Below are positions 1-8,648 of a stretch of DNA of 64,000 nucleotides, piece after piece (positions within the stretch are counted from its first letter, which is position 1; every line of letters begins with the position of its first letter). A program made the translations under genes and the position numbers. The stretch comes from Halopolyspora algeriensis (GTDB lineage Bacteria > Actinomycetota > Actinomycetes > Mycobacteriales > Pseudonocardiaceae): the NCBI RefSeq assembly GCF_003337235.1, contig NZ_QPJC01000001.1, positions 462,353 to 526,352 on the forward strand, in the 5' to 3' direction. Under the pieces are notes generated by a model. It saw nothing but the letters and a program-made list of their open reading frames with translations. It made no database searches and was not told where the DNA came from.

Positions 1-385
1 TGGGCGCCACAGCCCGGAATGTTCGCACCACCGGACTACCCGGTGGCATTTCTGGAAATGCTCCGCTCCGCCCGGTGAACCCGGGCGGAACACTTCAAGG
101 GGATGCATCGAGGTTAACGGCATGAAAGGCCGCCGACGGAGATCAGCCTTGTCGCTTCGCTCACAGGAACGATAAGGGAATCGATTCAGAAAGCCCTTCT
201 TCCGGCATGGGAGCAAAAGATCCGCCTGTTGCTCCCCTATCCTGCCTGAGGATTTCCGGCGTATCGGACACACGCACGAACGCAGAGTTACGGCGAAGCG
301 GCTCGCAGGTGCGTGATGCGGGACACGAGCACCGCCGAGCACCACCGGTGGTCACCATCCGCGTCGACACGTGGACCGTGTGCTG
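1..385. other. Left-edge stretch without a convincing gene
   Basis: No frame here has convincing codon use, a ribosome-binding site or a recognisable product; the open frames look like by-products of high GC. The only clear structure is the hairpin at 67-89. The left part may be the 3' flank of a gene outside the window. Confidence 0.6.
67..89. terminator. Hairpin terminator candidate
   Basis: A perfect 9-bp stem, TCCGCCCGG pairing with CCGGGCGGA, closes a 5-nt loop (TGAAC). No T-tract follows, as is usual in high-GC actinomycetes. It could end the minus-strand gene at 386-1120 or a gene coming from the left. Confidence 0.5.
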
Positions 386-1120
386 TCAGTCCCATCCCCA
401 GGCCGCATCCGTGTCCCGGTCCGCGCCGGTCCACCATTCCCCGCCTTGCCAGGGCAGACTCCGAAGCTGCCGAGGACCGGTGCCCTGGCTGCCTCCTGGC
501 CGGATGTCCTCCTCGGACTCCCACGCCGCATCGCCGGTGTCACTCACGGCCGGGTCCGGAGCGCGGCCACCTTCCCGGGCGATGCCACCCTCCTCGACCA
601 CGGTCCACTGCCCGTCACCGGTGTGCTGCGCCACGGTCACCTCGCCGGTGCTGTCGACCTCGACCGCCTGGTCGGCCGTGCCGTCTCCGTCGATGTCGGT
701 GACCAGCATCCGGCCGCCGCCGGTGTCCACGATCGTGGTGTCGAGCCTGCCGTCGTCGTCGGTGTCCTCGGTCGCAGGCCCGATCCTGCGTTCGCCCTGC
801 GGAGTGTCCACCACCATCGGTTCCCGCCCCGCTCGGCCGGCGACGGGGTGCTGCGGCTGCTCGGAGATCCACAAGCCGCGGTCCTGCGCGTAGCGGGCCT
901 GGTCGAGCACGGTGCCCTCGGGACCGAAGGTGCGTACGACGTCGGCACCGCCGTCGACGTCGGCGTCGGTGTAGGCCACGAAGCCGTCGTCGGTCATCGT
1001 CGCGACCGTATCGTCGATACCGTCCCCGTCGAGGTCGACGTTGGCCTCGGCCGTGTACTCCGCACCCTCGACGGTGATCTGGATGTCGCCGTCGCCGGCT
1101 CCTGTGTCCTCGACGTACAT
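386..1120 (-). CDS. Acidic DUF6802-type protein with Asp-rich calcium-loop-like repeats
   Basis: A 244-residue, strongly acidic protein. It contains several short D-x-D-x-D-G segments (for example DLDGDGIDD, DIDGDGTAD, DTDDDGRLD) that resemble EF-hand or dockerin-type calcium loops embedded in a beta-rich repeat, the pattern of actinobacterial DUF6802 proteins. There is no signal peptide at the chosen ATG, which follows a GGGAGAGAGG ribosome-binding site. The C-terminus is low-complexity, Gly/Trp rich. It lies downstream of two dynamin-like GTPase genes on the same strand, 187 bp from the nearer, so co-transcription is possible. Family role is unknown; calcium binding is inference from the motif only. 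Confidence 0.75.
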   Translation of the reverse strand: MYVEDTGAGDGDIQITVEGAEYTAEANVDLDGDGIDDTVATMTDDGFVAYTDADVDGGADVVRTFGPEGTVLDQARYAQDRGLWISEQPQHPVAGRAGREPMVVDTPQGERRIGPATEDTDDDGRLDTTIVDTGGGRMLVTDIDGDGTADQAVEVDSTGEVTVAQHTGDGQWTVVEEGGIAREGGRAPDPAVSDTGDAAWESEEDIRPGGSQGTGPRQLRSLPWQGGEWWTGADRDTDAAWGWD

Positions 1121-1306
1121 GCCTCTCTCCCAGCGACCACGGATCGAACCCGGTGTGCCGCCACGCAGCGTAGGTCATGCCGGCTTCACGACGACAGCGA
1201 GTCATCGCGCGAACTCATCCGGTCAGCGGTGAACGGGCCGCTCGGTGCCACGGGCGGCACCGGAAGTTCCGTTCATCCCGATCCGGGCACCCACCGCACT
1301 CGCGGG

Positions 1307-3178
1307 TCAGGCCGTACCGTCGCGCAACTGCCGGATGCTGCCCAGCAGCTGCTCGGCCCGCTGCCATCCGGCCCGCACCTCCTCCCGGCGCCGATCGACG
1401 GTACGCACCTGCTCGCCGCGCTCGGCGGCATCCATCCGCAGTGCCCGGTCCACCTCGCGCAGCTCGCTGTCGATGGCCTCGAGCCGCTTGCTCAACGCCT
1501 CGTCGAGCAACAGCGCGAGCTGCTGTTCGGCCTCGATGAGCTGCTCGGAAACCAGTTGTTCCAAGGTGGAGCGCGCCTCGGTGATCGCCTCGGTCAGCCA
1601 CTGCTTCAGATGCTGCTTGTCCGCGACGTGCTTGCGCGTCCGGGCCATCCACCAACCCGCACCCAGTCCGAGCACGATCGTCACGGGCAGCACGATCGGG
1701 TTCGACGCCGCCACCCCGGCACCCGTCATCGCCGCCGCGCGTCCCACCCCGAGCCCGCCGGAAACGCCCATGAACACCAGCAACTTGTCCTCCGCCGCAG
1801 GCGCCCGCCTGTCCGGAGGGCGCAGCACCACGGGCGCCTGCGCGCCCCGCGCGAACCGAGCACGGAGCACATCGAGCTCGGCACGGGAGAACAGCGCTGC
1901 CAGTGTTTCCTCCGCCACGCTCGCAAGCCGGTCCGACAGTGTCGCGGCGACCCGCGACGAGACCATCCGCAGCGCGGAATCCACGTGCGGCGGCAGTTCG
2001 GCCAGCTGCCGCCGGTCGGCGGTCTCGATGACCCGCCGGAACCAGTTCTGCACGTCGCGGATCTGCTTGGCGACCTCGTGATTGATCTCCACCCTGGTGC
2101 GCTGGATCCGCCCGCGCAACCTCACCTGGCTGCCACGCGTGGCGGAGCGCCGGGCGGCGGTGAGTTCCTCGCGGCGCGCACGCAGCGACTCGGCCTCGGC
2201 CTCGCCGGTGGTCAGCGCGCGCTGTTCCGCCTCCAGCCTCGCGGTGAGCTCGCCCAGCACCGTGGACAGCGCGCGCATGGTGTTGGCCTCGCCGAGCATC
2301 GCCGAACGGCCGCCGACGAGCTGCTCCAGCGCGGACCGCAGTTCCGTGATCCCCGAGCGTTGCCGCAGCACGGCGCCGGCCTGCTCGCTCGGTGCCGTCG
2401 CCGCGAGCTCGTCCATCCGTGCCGATACGGGATGGATCGGTACGTCGGCGAAGCGTGGTGCGTGCTCGGCCAGCAGCCTGCGGTCCTCCTCCAGCACCTG
2501 CCGCCACCCGCGGTGCCGGTCGGTCTTGGTCAGCGCGACGACCACCGTCTCCACCCGGTTGCCCGCGTTGTGCAGGAAGTCCAGCTCTCCCCTGGTGAGT
2601 GGGGCCGAGGCATCGACGACGAACAGCAGTGCGGTGGCGGACGCGGCAGCCTCCATCGCCAGCTCACCGTGGAGGGAGTCCAGCCCGCCCACACCGGGAG
2701 TGTCGACCATCGTGATCCGTTCGAGCGTGGCCAGCGGAGCCTGTATCCGCACGGAGCGCGGCGGAGTCCCGTCTTCGGCCATCGGCAGCCGGGCGGTCGG
2801 CTCGCCGGGATCGAGCGGACCGAACGACACGGGGTCCCGACGCGGGTACCAGGCCTGCGCGGCCCATTCGGGGCCGTGCTCGAACCGCAGGTGGCTCGCG
2901 GTGGTGACATCGGCCTCCACGGGGGACAGACCCGCGTGACCGATCAGCGCATTGACCAGTGAACTCTTGCCTCGGTTGGTCTCGCCGACCACGATCACAC
3001 TCGGTGTTGTCGGCCTCGATCGGCGGACCTGCTCGACCCATTCGGCCGCGTCCGGGTCGAGTTCGCGGACCAGCGCGGAGAGGGCCTGCCTGGCCTGCTT
3101 GACCATTCGGGGCAGGGGCGTGGCGAGGGTGACGGTACCGGTGGCGGAAAGTTCCCGCGTCGAGTCGCCCGCGGTCAT
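1307..3178 (-). CDS. Dynamin-like GTPase, IniA-like
   Basis: A 623-residue membrane-remodelling GTPase of the bacterial dynamin family. The P-loop is GETNRGKS (about residues 65-72), switch II is DTPGVGG and the base-recognition motif is TKTD. Long helical stalk regions follow, and a hydrophobic hairpin near residues 480-510 (ending GLGAGWWMA) is the expected membrane paddle. Size and order match IniA of Mycobacterium tuberculosis, a dynamin-like protein linked to envelope stress and isoniazid tolerance. The ATG at 3178 was chosen because GGAGGAGC precedes it; an upstream GTG lacks a site. It follows the second GTPase gene by 60 bp, so the two are probably one operon and may act as a hetero-complex, as IniA/IniC and Streptomyces DynA/DynB do. 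Confidence 0.85.
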   Translation of the reverse strand: MTAGDSTRELSATGTVTLATPLPRMVKQARQALSALVRELDPDAAEWVEQVRRSRPTTPSVIVVGETNRGKSSLVNALIGHAGLSPVEADVTTASHLRFEHGPEWAAQAWYPRRDPVSFGPLDPGEPTARLPMAEDGTPPRSVRIQAPLATLERITMVDTPGVGGLDSLHGELAMEAAASATALLFVVDASAPLTRGELDFLHNAGNRVETVVVALTKTDRHRGWRQVLEEDRRLLAEHAPRFADVPIHPVSARMDELAATAPSEQAGAVLRQRSGITELRSALEQLVGGRSAMLGEANTMRALSTVLGELTARLEAEQRALTTGEAEAESLRARREELTAARRSATRGSQVRLRGRIQRTRVEINHEVAKQIRDVQNWFRRVIETADRRQLAELPPHVDSALRMVSSRVAATLSDRLASVAEETLAALFSRAELDVLRARFARGAQAPVVLRPPDRRAPAAEDKLLVFMGVSGGLGVGRAAAMTGAGVAASNPIVLPVTIVLGLGAGWWMARTRKHVADKQHLKQWLTEAITEARSTLEQLVSEQLIEAEQQLALLLDEALSKRLEAIDSELREVDRALRMDAAERGEQVRTVDRRREEVRAGWQRAEQLLGSIRQLRDGTA

Positions 3179-3238
3179 GCCGATGCTCCTCCGCTCGCCT
3201 GTCGTGCCCTTCCGCGAGCACGGCAGCGCCGCGAGCAC

Positions 3239-4804
3239 CTACACGGCCCCATGCACGTCCCCCGATCCCGTCAGCCGGCGCCAGATCAGGAAGTACGTCC
3301 GATGCACCACATGGGCCACCCGGCTCTGCGCGGGTGTGGCTCCGAGGGAAGCGAACGAGCGCCACCAGCTCGCACGTTCCAGCGCGGAGTCCACCAGCTC
3401 CTGATGGGCATGTCCCGGCAGACCCAGTCGCTCACCGACATCGACGGTGCTGCCGACTCGCAGCACCTCCTCGACGAGGTCGTCGGGCAGCGGAACCGTG
3501 CCGGAGGTCACCATCGTCAGCGCTTCCAGCAAGCGCAGCTGGTGCGCCTCGGGGCGGGCGAGCAGCTCCTCGACGGCGTCGTGAATCCGCCGCTGCTCGT
3601 CACGGTCACCGCAGTTCCGGGCCAGTGCGCTCACCGCTGTCAGCCCGGCCGCCGCCTTGATCCCATCGGCACGGGCACGGAAGGCGGAGTCCAGCCTGCT
3701 CGTGACACTTGCCAGCCCCGAGGAATCCAGCACGGCGCGCCGGAGGGCACCGGTGGTGATCCCCGGGTCGGCGTCGATGGCCTCCAGTGCCCGCCCGATG
3801 CCGTGGAGGTCCATCCGCTCCAGCAGGCCACGGCGTAGCCGGGTGGGGATGTCGCATTCCTGGTCGGTGAACAGGTCCGCCGACAGCAGCAGTGTCTCCC
3901 GGACGGCCGGGTCGAGCCGGGCGAGCGCATGCAGTGCCTCGGCGTCGGTGGCGGTGAATCCGCCGGTTTCGGCGGTTTCGGCGAGCAGGCCGACGACCGG
4001 CAGCACATCGGCCACCCTGGGTTTGAGCAACTCCGCCTGCTTGCCTGCCAGCAGCGACGCCGCCTGCCACACATCCCCGCCGGATCCCCGGACCGAATCC
4101 GGCTCGACGGTGTCGGCCTTGTTCAGCACCGCGATCGCATTGACCGGGCCGGCGTCGCGGCCACCGGTCGCGGCGGTGAACGCCGCCAGCGCCTGGCGAT
4201 CGTCGGCCCGCACAGACTGGGTCATGACATACAGCACGGCCTCGGCGCCGACCACGGCACTGTGCGAAACCGGGTCGAGCCTCTCCACGGGCTGCTGCGC
4301 ATCGAGGCCGAGCACCTGCTCGGCGCGCGCGGCCGAGCTCACCTCCGGTGACCCCAGCCCCGGCGTGTCGATGACCGTCAGATCCCGCAGCACGGCGTTG
4401 GTCAGGTAGGCCTCCAGGTGCGAGACCCCGTCGAGCGCGACACCGAGAGCGGCGGGAACGGCACCGTCGGCGCCGAGTGGCAGGGCTCGCTTGGTGCCGT
4501 CGTGGAACACGATCTCGACGCGGTCCACGGTGCCGTACTGATACCGGGTGACGAGCCGGGTGCACTCCCCGATACCGGTAGGGGCGACACGGCGCCCGAT
4601 CAGGGCGTTGACCAGTGTGGACTTACCGGATTTGATTCGTCCGGCCACCGCCACCCGCAGCGGGGTGGCCAGTCGCTGCAGCACCCGGTGGAAGCCGGCG
4701 GCCGTCGCCGCGGACACCTGCGACTGCAGGCCGGTGCACAGCCGGACCACGGCAGTCGAGAGCGGCCCGCACGAGTACTGGTGCGGCTGTGCTCCCGTGC
4801 TCAC
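3239..4804 (-). CDS. Dynamin-like GTPase, IniC-like
   Basis: A 521-residue dynamin-family GTPase with P-loop GRIKSGKS (about residues 55-62), DTPGLGS and LNKAD motifs, followed by mainly helical sequence without an obvious membrane segment. This size and the lack of a paddle fit the IniC type, partner of the larger IniA type encoded next door. The GTG at 4804 is preferred over an upstream start because GAGGGG lies seven bases before it and the upstream extension is Cys/His-rich and unlike the family. First gene of the apparent operon, divergent from the membrane-protein gene at 5003. Confidence 0.82.
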   Translation of the reverse strand: MSTGAQPHQYSCGPLSTAVVRLCTGLQSQVSAATAAGFHRVLQRLATPLRVAVAGRIKSGKSTLVNALIGRRVAPTGIGECTRLVTRYQYGTVDRVEIVFHDGTKRALPLGADGAVPAALGVALDGVSHLEAYLTNAVLRDLTVIDTPGLGSPEVSSAARAEQVLGLDAQQPVERLDPVSHSAVVGAEAVLYVMTQSVRADDRQALAAFTAATGGRDAGPVNAIAVLNKADTVEPDSVRGSGGDVWQAASLLAGKQAELLKPRVADVLPVVGLLAETAETGGFTATDAEALHALARLDPAVRETLLLSADLFTDQECDIPTRLRRGLLERMDLHGIGRALEAIDADPGITTGALRRAVLDSSGLASVTSRLDSAFRARADGIKAAAGLTAVSALARNCGDRDEQRRIHDAVEELLARPEAHQLRLLEALTMVTSGTVPLPDDLVEEVLRVGSTVDVGERLGLPGHAHQELVDSALERASWWRSFASLGATPAQSRVAHVVHRTYFLIWRRLTGSGDVHGAV

Positions 4805-5002
4805 TCCGGGCCCCTCGCTCGAGCATGTGTGTGAGAAATGCGCGCACCATCCTGCCACGCACACGCCCGGCACAGGATCGACTCGACGGGTGAACTCGTC
4901 TCCGTGCCCACCGGAGTGTTTAGAAGATCCACTGCCGTGGGTAATGCGGCCTTACGGCCTGTTTCGATCTTGGCGCATACCGCCTGGAAGGATGTGTGAC
5001 GA

Positions 5003-5398
5003 ATGGAACCGGGCGTGCAGTCCTATGTCGTCTTCCTGGTCATCGGTGTCGCGCTCGTGCTCATCGACGGGTGGTTCATCCGCCGCAGCGGTGCGACCTA
5101 CCTGGCCGAGGTCTACCCCACCACGAGGATCGCGGACTCGGTGAACCGCCTGATCACGGTGCTGTTCCACCTGAGCGTCCTGGGTGTTCTCGCGCTGATC
5201 TCCACGATCGAGATCAGCACGGACAACGCCGCCGAAGCGGTGGTCGCCCGCACCGGCGTGATGCTGCTCGTCCTGGCCGTGGCACACGGCATCACGCTCT
5301 GGGTCATGGCCCGCCTGCGGTCACGGCAGCGGGAGCAGCAACTCAAAGACGAGCTCACCGCCCGCACCGAGGAGCGGATGGAGCAACGCCACCCCTGA
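5003..5398 (+). CDS. Small integral membrane protein, unknown function
   Basis: 131 residues with three predicted membrane segments (about residues 7-22, 49-67 and 82-102) and a charged, Glu/Arg-rich C-terminal tail of about 25 residues likely to form a short coiled coil in the cytoplasm. The ATG follows GGAAGGA. I do not recognise a named family. It stands alone, divergent from the dynamin-like operon and followed by a structured repeat that may end its transcript. Confidence 0.75.
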   Translation: MEPGVQSYVVFLVIGVALVLIDGWFIRRSGATYLAEVYPTTRIADSVNRLITVLFHLSVLGVLALISTIEISTDNAAEAVVARTGVMLLVLAVAHGITLWVMARLRSRQREQQLKDELTARTEERMEQRHP

Positions 5399-5415
5399 CT
5401 GCCTGTCTTTGATCT

Positions 5416-5590
5416 GGCTCTTTCGCTTGAATGATCAGCCTGAGCAGAGTGACCCGCTCCGGCGTATTCGATCGGAATGCCCGCAGGCGGGCATCAGCAA
5501 GGCAGCAGGCCACGTGGCGTGGGTGGCTACTCGATGTGGCCTGCAACGCCGCAAGGCGCCGCCTGAGACGGCGGTTCAGCAACCACCTGA
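5416..5590. repeat. Dispersed structured repeat, copy 1
   Basis: About 175 bp alignable along its length with 29631-29790. The core from about 5498 to 5560 differs from the other copy at only a few positions. It holds nested inverted repeats: ATGCCCGC/GCGGGCAT (5477-5494) and GCAGGCCAC/GTGGCCTGC (5505-5513 with 5536-5544). The inner stem has an A-T pair where copy 2 has G-T, so pairing is kept. It sits directly after a gene end. No transposase or good reading frame is present; a MITE/REP-like element or structured RNA is likely. Confidence 0.75.
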
Positions 5591-5704
5591 CCAAGTTCCA
5601 AGACGGGCTCTGAGGCTGCCCGAGGTCCTACGACCCCGGGTGGAGTGTGCCCCCCCCACCTGCGGGAGGACGTCGCCCACCGGCGTCCTGCCTAGGCTGG
5701 CGGC

Positions 5705-6931
5705 GTGCGAAGGCTGATTCTGTGGATACGTGCGCACCCGACGGTGGGCGACAGCACCATCGCCGCACTGCTGGTGGTGCCGGAAGTCGCGAAGTTCCTG
5801 GTCGACGACAACCTGCATGCGGGCCCGTTCCAGTATGTCGTCACGAGCGCCCTGCTGGTCGGTCCTCTGGTCCTCCGGCGCCGCATGCCGATCGTGACCT
5901 CCTGCGTCGTGCTGCTGGGCCTGTTCGTCCACCTCCTCACCCACGACTTGCCGGACCTGCACACCGGCCATCTCTCGCTGGCGATCGTGCTGTACACGCT
6001 CGTCGCCTACGTCGGGCGGAAAGCGGCTGCGCTCCACGCCGCGGCCGTACTCGGACTGTGGGCGGCCGGGGCGCTGGCCCAATCACCGGAGCCGGGTGAT
6101 CTCGTGCCCGGGCTCGGGCTGTTCCTGCTGCAGCAGGGGCTGCAACTGGCCTTCTGCTGGGTGCTCGGCGAGTTCGCCGGGGCCCGCCGCGCATACCAGG
6201 CCGAGGTCGAGCACCGGTTGCGCAGTCTGGAGTTCGAGCAGGACCAGCAGGCCCGGATCGCCGTCGCCGAGGAGCGCAACCGGATCGCCCGGGAGATCCA
6301 CGACATCCTCGCGCACTCGGTGAGCGTGATGGTGGCCCAGGCCGACGGTGCCGCCTACGCGGTGCGCAGCAAGCCCGAGCTGGCCGAGCGGGCCGTGCAG
6401 TCCATCGGCACGACCGGCCGGGAGGCGCTGACCGAGCTGCGCAGCCTGCTGCGGGTTCTGCGCGACGAGAAGGACGTCGAGGACGAACGCAGCCCGCAAC
6501 CCACGGCATCGGGGGTGCGGGAACTGGTCGACCGGGTTCGCGGTCTCGAGTTGCCGGTCACGCTGGAGATCGAGGGGGAGTTGGACGAACTTCCGAGGGG
6601 GCTCGGTCTCGGTGTGTATCGCATCGTTCAGGAATCGCTGACCAACGTGCTCAAGCACGCCGGCTGGAAAGCCGCCGCGTCGGTACGGATCGGCCACGAC
6701 GGGCAGCAGGTCACCATCGAGGTCACCGACACCGGTGCGAAGGGGGTGCTGCCCCCGCTGGCATCGGGTGGCAACGGCGTGATCGGCATGCGCGAGCGGG
6801 CGACGGCCTACGGGGGATCGCTCCAGGCCGGCCCCGGCAGCAGCGGCGGGTGGCGGGTGCACGCCACGATCCCCGTCCCCGGATGTCCCACCGCACACTC
6901 CGAGTCCGAACCGGCGGCGCGGATAGGCTGA
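5705..6931 (+). CDS. NarL/DesK-type sensor histidine kinase
   Basis: A 408-residue membrane sensor kinase of the HisKA_3 class. About five membrane segments fill residues 15-160, then a short coiled coil leads to the phospho-acceptor box (EERNRIAREIHDILAHS, His199). The HATPase part has the N-box YRIVQESLTNVLKHA and a G-box ending GGNGVIGMRER. No large extracellular sensor domain is present, so the signal is probably membrane-borne. The GTG start is used. The cognate response regulator begins 5 bp after its stop, so the two are co-transcribed. The signal cannot be told from sequence. Confidence 0.9.
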   Translation: MRRLILWIRAHPTVGDSTIAALLVVPEVAKFLVDDNLHAGPFQYVVTSALLVGPLVLRRRMPIVTSCVVLLGLFVHLLTHDLPDLHTGHLSLAIVLYTLVAYVGRKAAALHAAAVLGLWAAGALAQSPEPGDLVPGLGLFLLQQGLQLAFCWVLGEFAGARRAYQAEVEHRLRSLEFEQDQQARIAVAEERNRIAREIHDILAHSVSVMVAQADGAAYAVRSKPELAERAVQSIGTTGREALTELRSLLRVLRDEKDVEDERSPQPTASGVRELVDRVRGLELPVTLEIEGELDELPRGLGLGVYRIVQESLTNVLKHAGWKAAASVRIGHDGQQVTIEVTDTGAKGVLPPLASGGNGVIGMRERATAYGGSLQAGPGSSGGWRVHATIPVPGCPTAHSESEPAARIG

Positions 6932-6936
6932 GGCGC

Positions 6937-7590
6937 ATGGCGCGGGTGATGTTGGTGGACGATCAGGAACTGATGCGCATGGGGTTGCGCATGGTCCTCG
7001 ACGCGCAGGACGACGTGGAGGTCGTCGGGGAGGCCGGTGACGGTGCGGCCGCCGTCGAACTGGCCCGGAGCCTGCGCCCCGACGTCGTGCTGATGGACAT
7101 CCGGATGCCGGTGCTGGACGGGGTGGAGGCCACACGGCGGATCGTCACCGACGGCAGCGCCAGGGTACTGGTGATGACCACCTTCGACCTGGACGAGTAC
7201 GCGCTGGCGGCACTGCGTGGTGGGGCCAGCGGATTCCTGCTCAAGGACACGCCGCCGGAAGCTCTCGTCTCGGCGGTGCACTCGGTCACCGGCGGGGATG
7301 CCGTCGTGTCGCCGACCGTCACGCGACGGCTCCTGGACCACTTCCTCGGCGAGTCCGGCACCCCGTCGCGGGATGCCTCGGTCCTGCAAGTGCTCACCGA
7401 GCGCGAGCGCGAGGTGTTGGCACACGCCGCCAAGGGGCTGTCCAACACCGAGATCGCGACGCAGTTGTTCCTGTCCGAGGCCACCGTGAAGACCCACATC
7501 GGGCGCATCCTGTCCAAACTCGACCTGCGCGACCGCGTCCAGGCCGTCGTGCTGGCCTACGAGACCGGGCTGGTGCGTCCCGGGGAGTGA
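6937..7590 (+). CDS. LuxR/NarL-family response regulator
   Basis: 217 residues: receiver domain with the acidic pocket at VDDQ, phospho-acceptor Asp54 (VVLMDIRMP), switch Thr81 and Lys103, followed by a LuxR-type helix-turn-helix (LTEREREVLAHAAKGLSNTEIA, about residues 150-205). It pairs with the kinase directly upstream. The nearest downstream targets could be the ABC exporter genes at 8649-10347, a common arrangement for kinase-regulator-ABC clusters, but the HAD gene intervenes and no operator was identified. Confidence 0.92.
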   Translation: MARVMLVDDQELMRMGLRMVLDAQDDVEVVGEAGDGAAAVELARSLRPDVVLMDIRMPVLDGVEATRRIVTDGSARVLVMTTFDLDEYALAALRGGASGFLLKDTPPEALVSAVHSVTGGDAVVSPTVTRRLLDHFLGESGTPSRDASVLQVLTEREREVLAHAAKGLSNTEIATQLFLSEATVKTHIGRILSKLDLRDRVQAVVLAYETGLVRPGE

Positions 7591-7635
7591 ACGCCTGCTC
7601 GCAGGCATCCCGGCAATCGCGGATAACCTGCAAGG

Positions 7636-8451
7636 GTGTCCGCAACAGCCATGCACCGCCCCCGTCTCGTCGCGCTCGACGTCGACGGGACCGTGCTCGA
7701 CCCCGAAACCCAGACCGTGTCCACCGGCGTGCGTGAAGCCGTCCGCCGAGTTGTCGACGCGGGTGGTCACGTCATCGTGGCCACCGGCAGGAGCATGCTG
7801 GGGACCCTGCCCATCCTCGACGAACTCGGATTGCACAGCGGCGCCGCCCTGTGCTCCAACGGCGCGGTCCGGGTGGATGCGGCCACCCGCGAAACCGTCG
7901 CCGTCGAGACGTTCGATCCGGCACCGGTCCACGAGCGGCTGTCGGCCCTGCTGCCGGGATCGAACTTCGCGGCCGAGCAGGTCGGCACGGGCAGTCTCGT
8001 GACCGGCTGGTTCCCGGAAGCACTCCTGCACGGCCCCCAGCGGCCGGCCGACGTCGACGAGCTCGTCGGCAGGCGCGTGCCGCGACTGATCGCGCACTGG
8101 GCGGGACACACCCCGGACGAGGCCACCGAGGTGCTCGCAGGCGTGCACCTGCCCACCTGCACTTACACCATCGATCACTACGCGGCGTGGGTGACCGTCG
8201 TGCCCGAGGGCGTCACCAAGGGCGCGGCACTGGAGAAGCTCCGTACCGAGCTCGGTGTCGCCGTCGAGGACACGTTCGCCGCCGGAGACGGCGACAACGA
8301 CATCCAGATGCTCGAATGGGCAGGGCACAGCGTGGCGATGGGGCAGGCACCGGATCCGGTACGGGCGGCTGCGGCCGAGGTCACCGACACGGTCGCCGAG
8401 GACGGCCTGGTCATGGCCTTGGACCGCTGGTTGCGGCTGAGCCGTCCCTGA
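7636..8451 (+). CDS. HAD-superfamily Cof-type phosphatase
   Basis: 271 residues. Motif I is LVALDVDGTVLD (nucleophile Asp15, general acid Asp17), followed by the large type IIB cap, and the C-terminal metal site AAGDGDNDIQML. These fit the Cof/SupH group, which dephosphorylates sugar phosphates and cofactor intermediates in the cytoplasm; the substrate here is unknown. GTG at 7636 is used; the ATG at 7651 is an alternative. It lies 45 bp after the response regulator with only a 5-bp hairpin between. Confidence 0.88.
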   Translation: MSATAMHRPRLVALDVDGTVLDPETQTVSTGVREAVRRVVDAGGHVIVATGRSMLGTLPILDELGLHSGAALCSNGAVRVDAATRETVAVETFDPAPVHERLSALLPGSNFAAEQVGTGSLVTGWFPEALLHGPQRPADVDELVGRRVPRLIAHWAGHTPDEATEVLAGVHLPTCTYTIDHYAAWVTVVPEGVTKGAALEKLRTELGVAVEDTFAAGDGDNDIQMLEWAGHSVAMGQAPDPVRAAAAEVTDTVAEDGLVMALDRWLRLSRP

Positions 8452-8460
8452 ACCCTTCCC

Positions 8461-8477
8461 CTCGGGAAGTCCCCGAG
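8461..8477 (+). terminator. Short hairpin after the HAD gene
   Basis: CTCGGG and CCCGAG form a 6-bp stem around AAGTC, nine bases after the HAD stop codon. It is short and has no T-tract, so it is a weak terminator candidate. Confidence 0.35.
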
Positions 8478-8586
8478 ACCGCCGGCCGGAATCGGGGACG
8501 ATCTACGACCTGAAGCGGACCCGATTCCATACCGTGGACCGACGCGCTCGGAGCCTCCGCGGCGGCATCCTGGTCATCGCATCGGC

Positions 8587-8619
8587 ACCGGAGCCCGAGA
8601 ACCGGGGGTGGGCTCCGGT
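8587..8619 (+). promoter_or_regulatory. Leader hairpin before the ABC exporter operon
   Basis: A perfect 10-bp inverted repeat (ACCGGAGCCC and GGGCTCCGGT, 13-nt loop) lies 29 bases before the ATP-binding gene, just ahead of its AGGAGA ribosome-binding site. It could be an attenuator, or an operator for the kinase/regulator pair encoded upstream. Role is inferred. Confidence 0.35.
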
Positions 8620-8648
8620 CGCCTTCGGCGATCAGCACAGGAGAGATC

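Noticed and set aside
371-2962. A very long plus-strand open frame opposite the dynamin-like and DUF6802 genes
   Set aside because: It is the complement of genes with clear motifs; its product is low-complexity His/Pro/Arg sequence, a common by-product of high GC.
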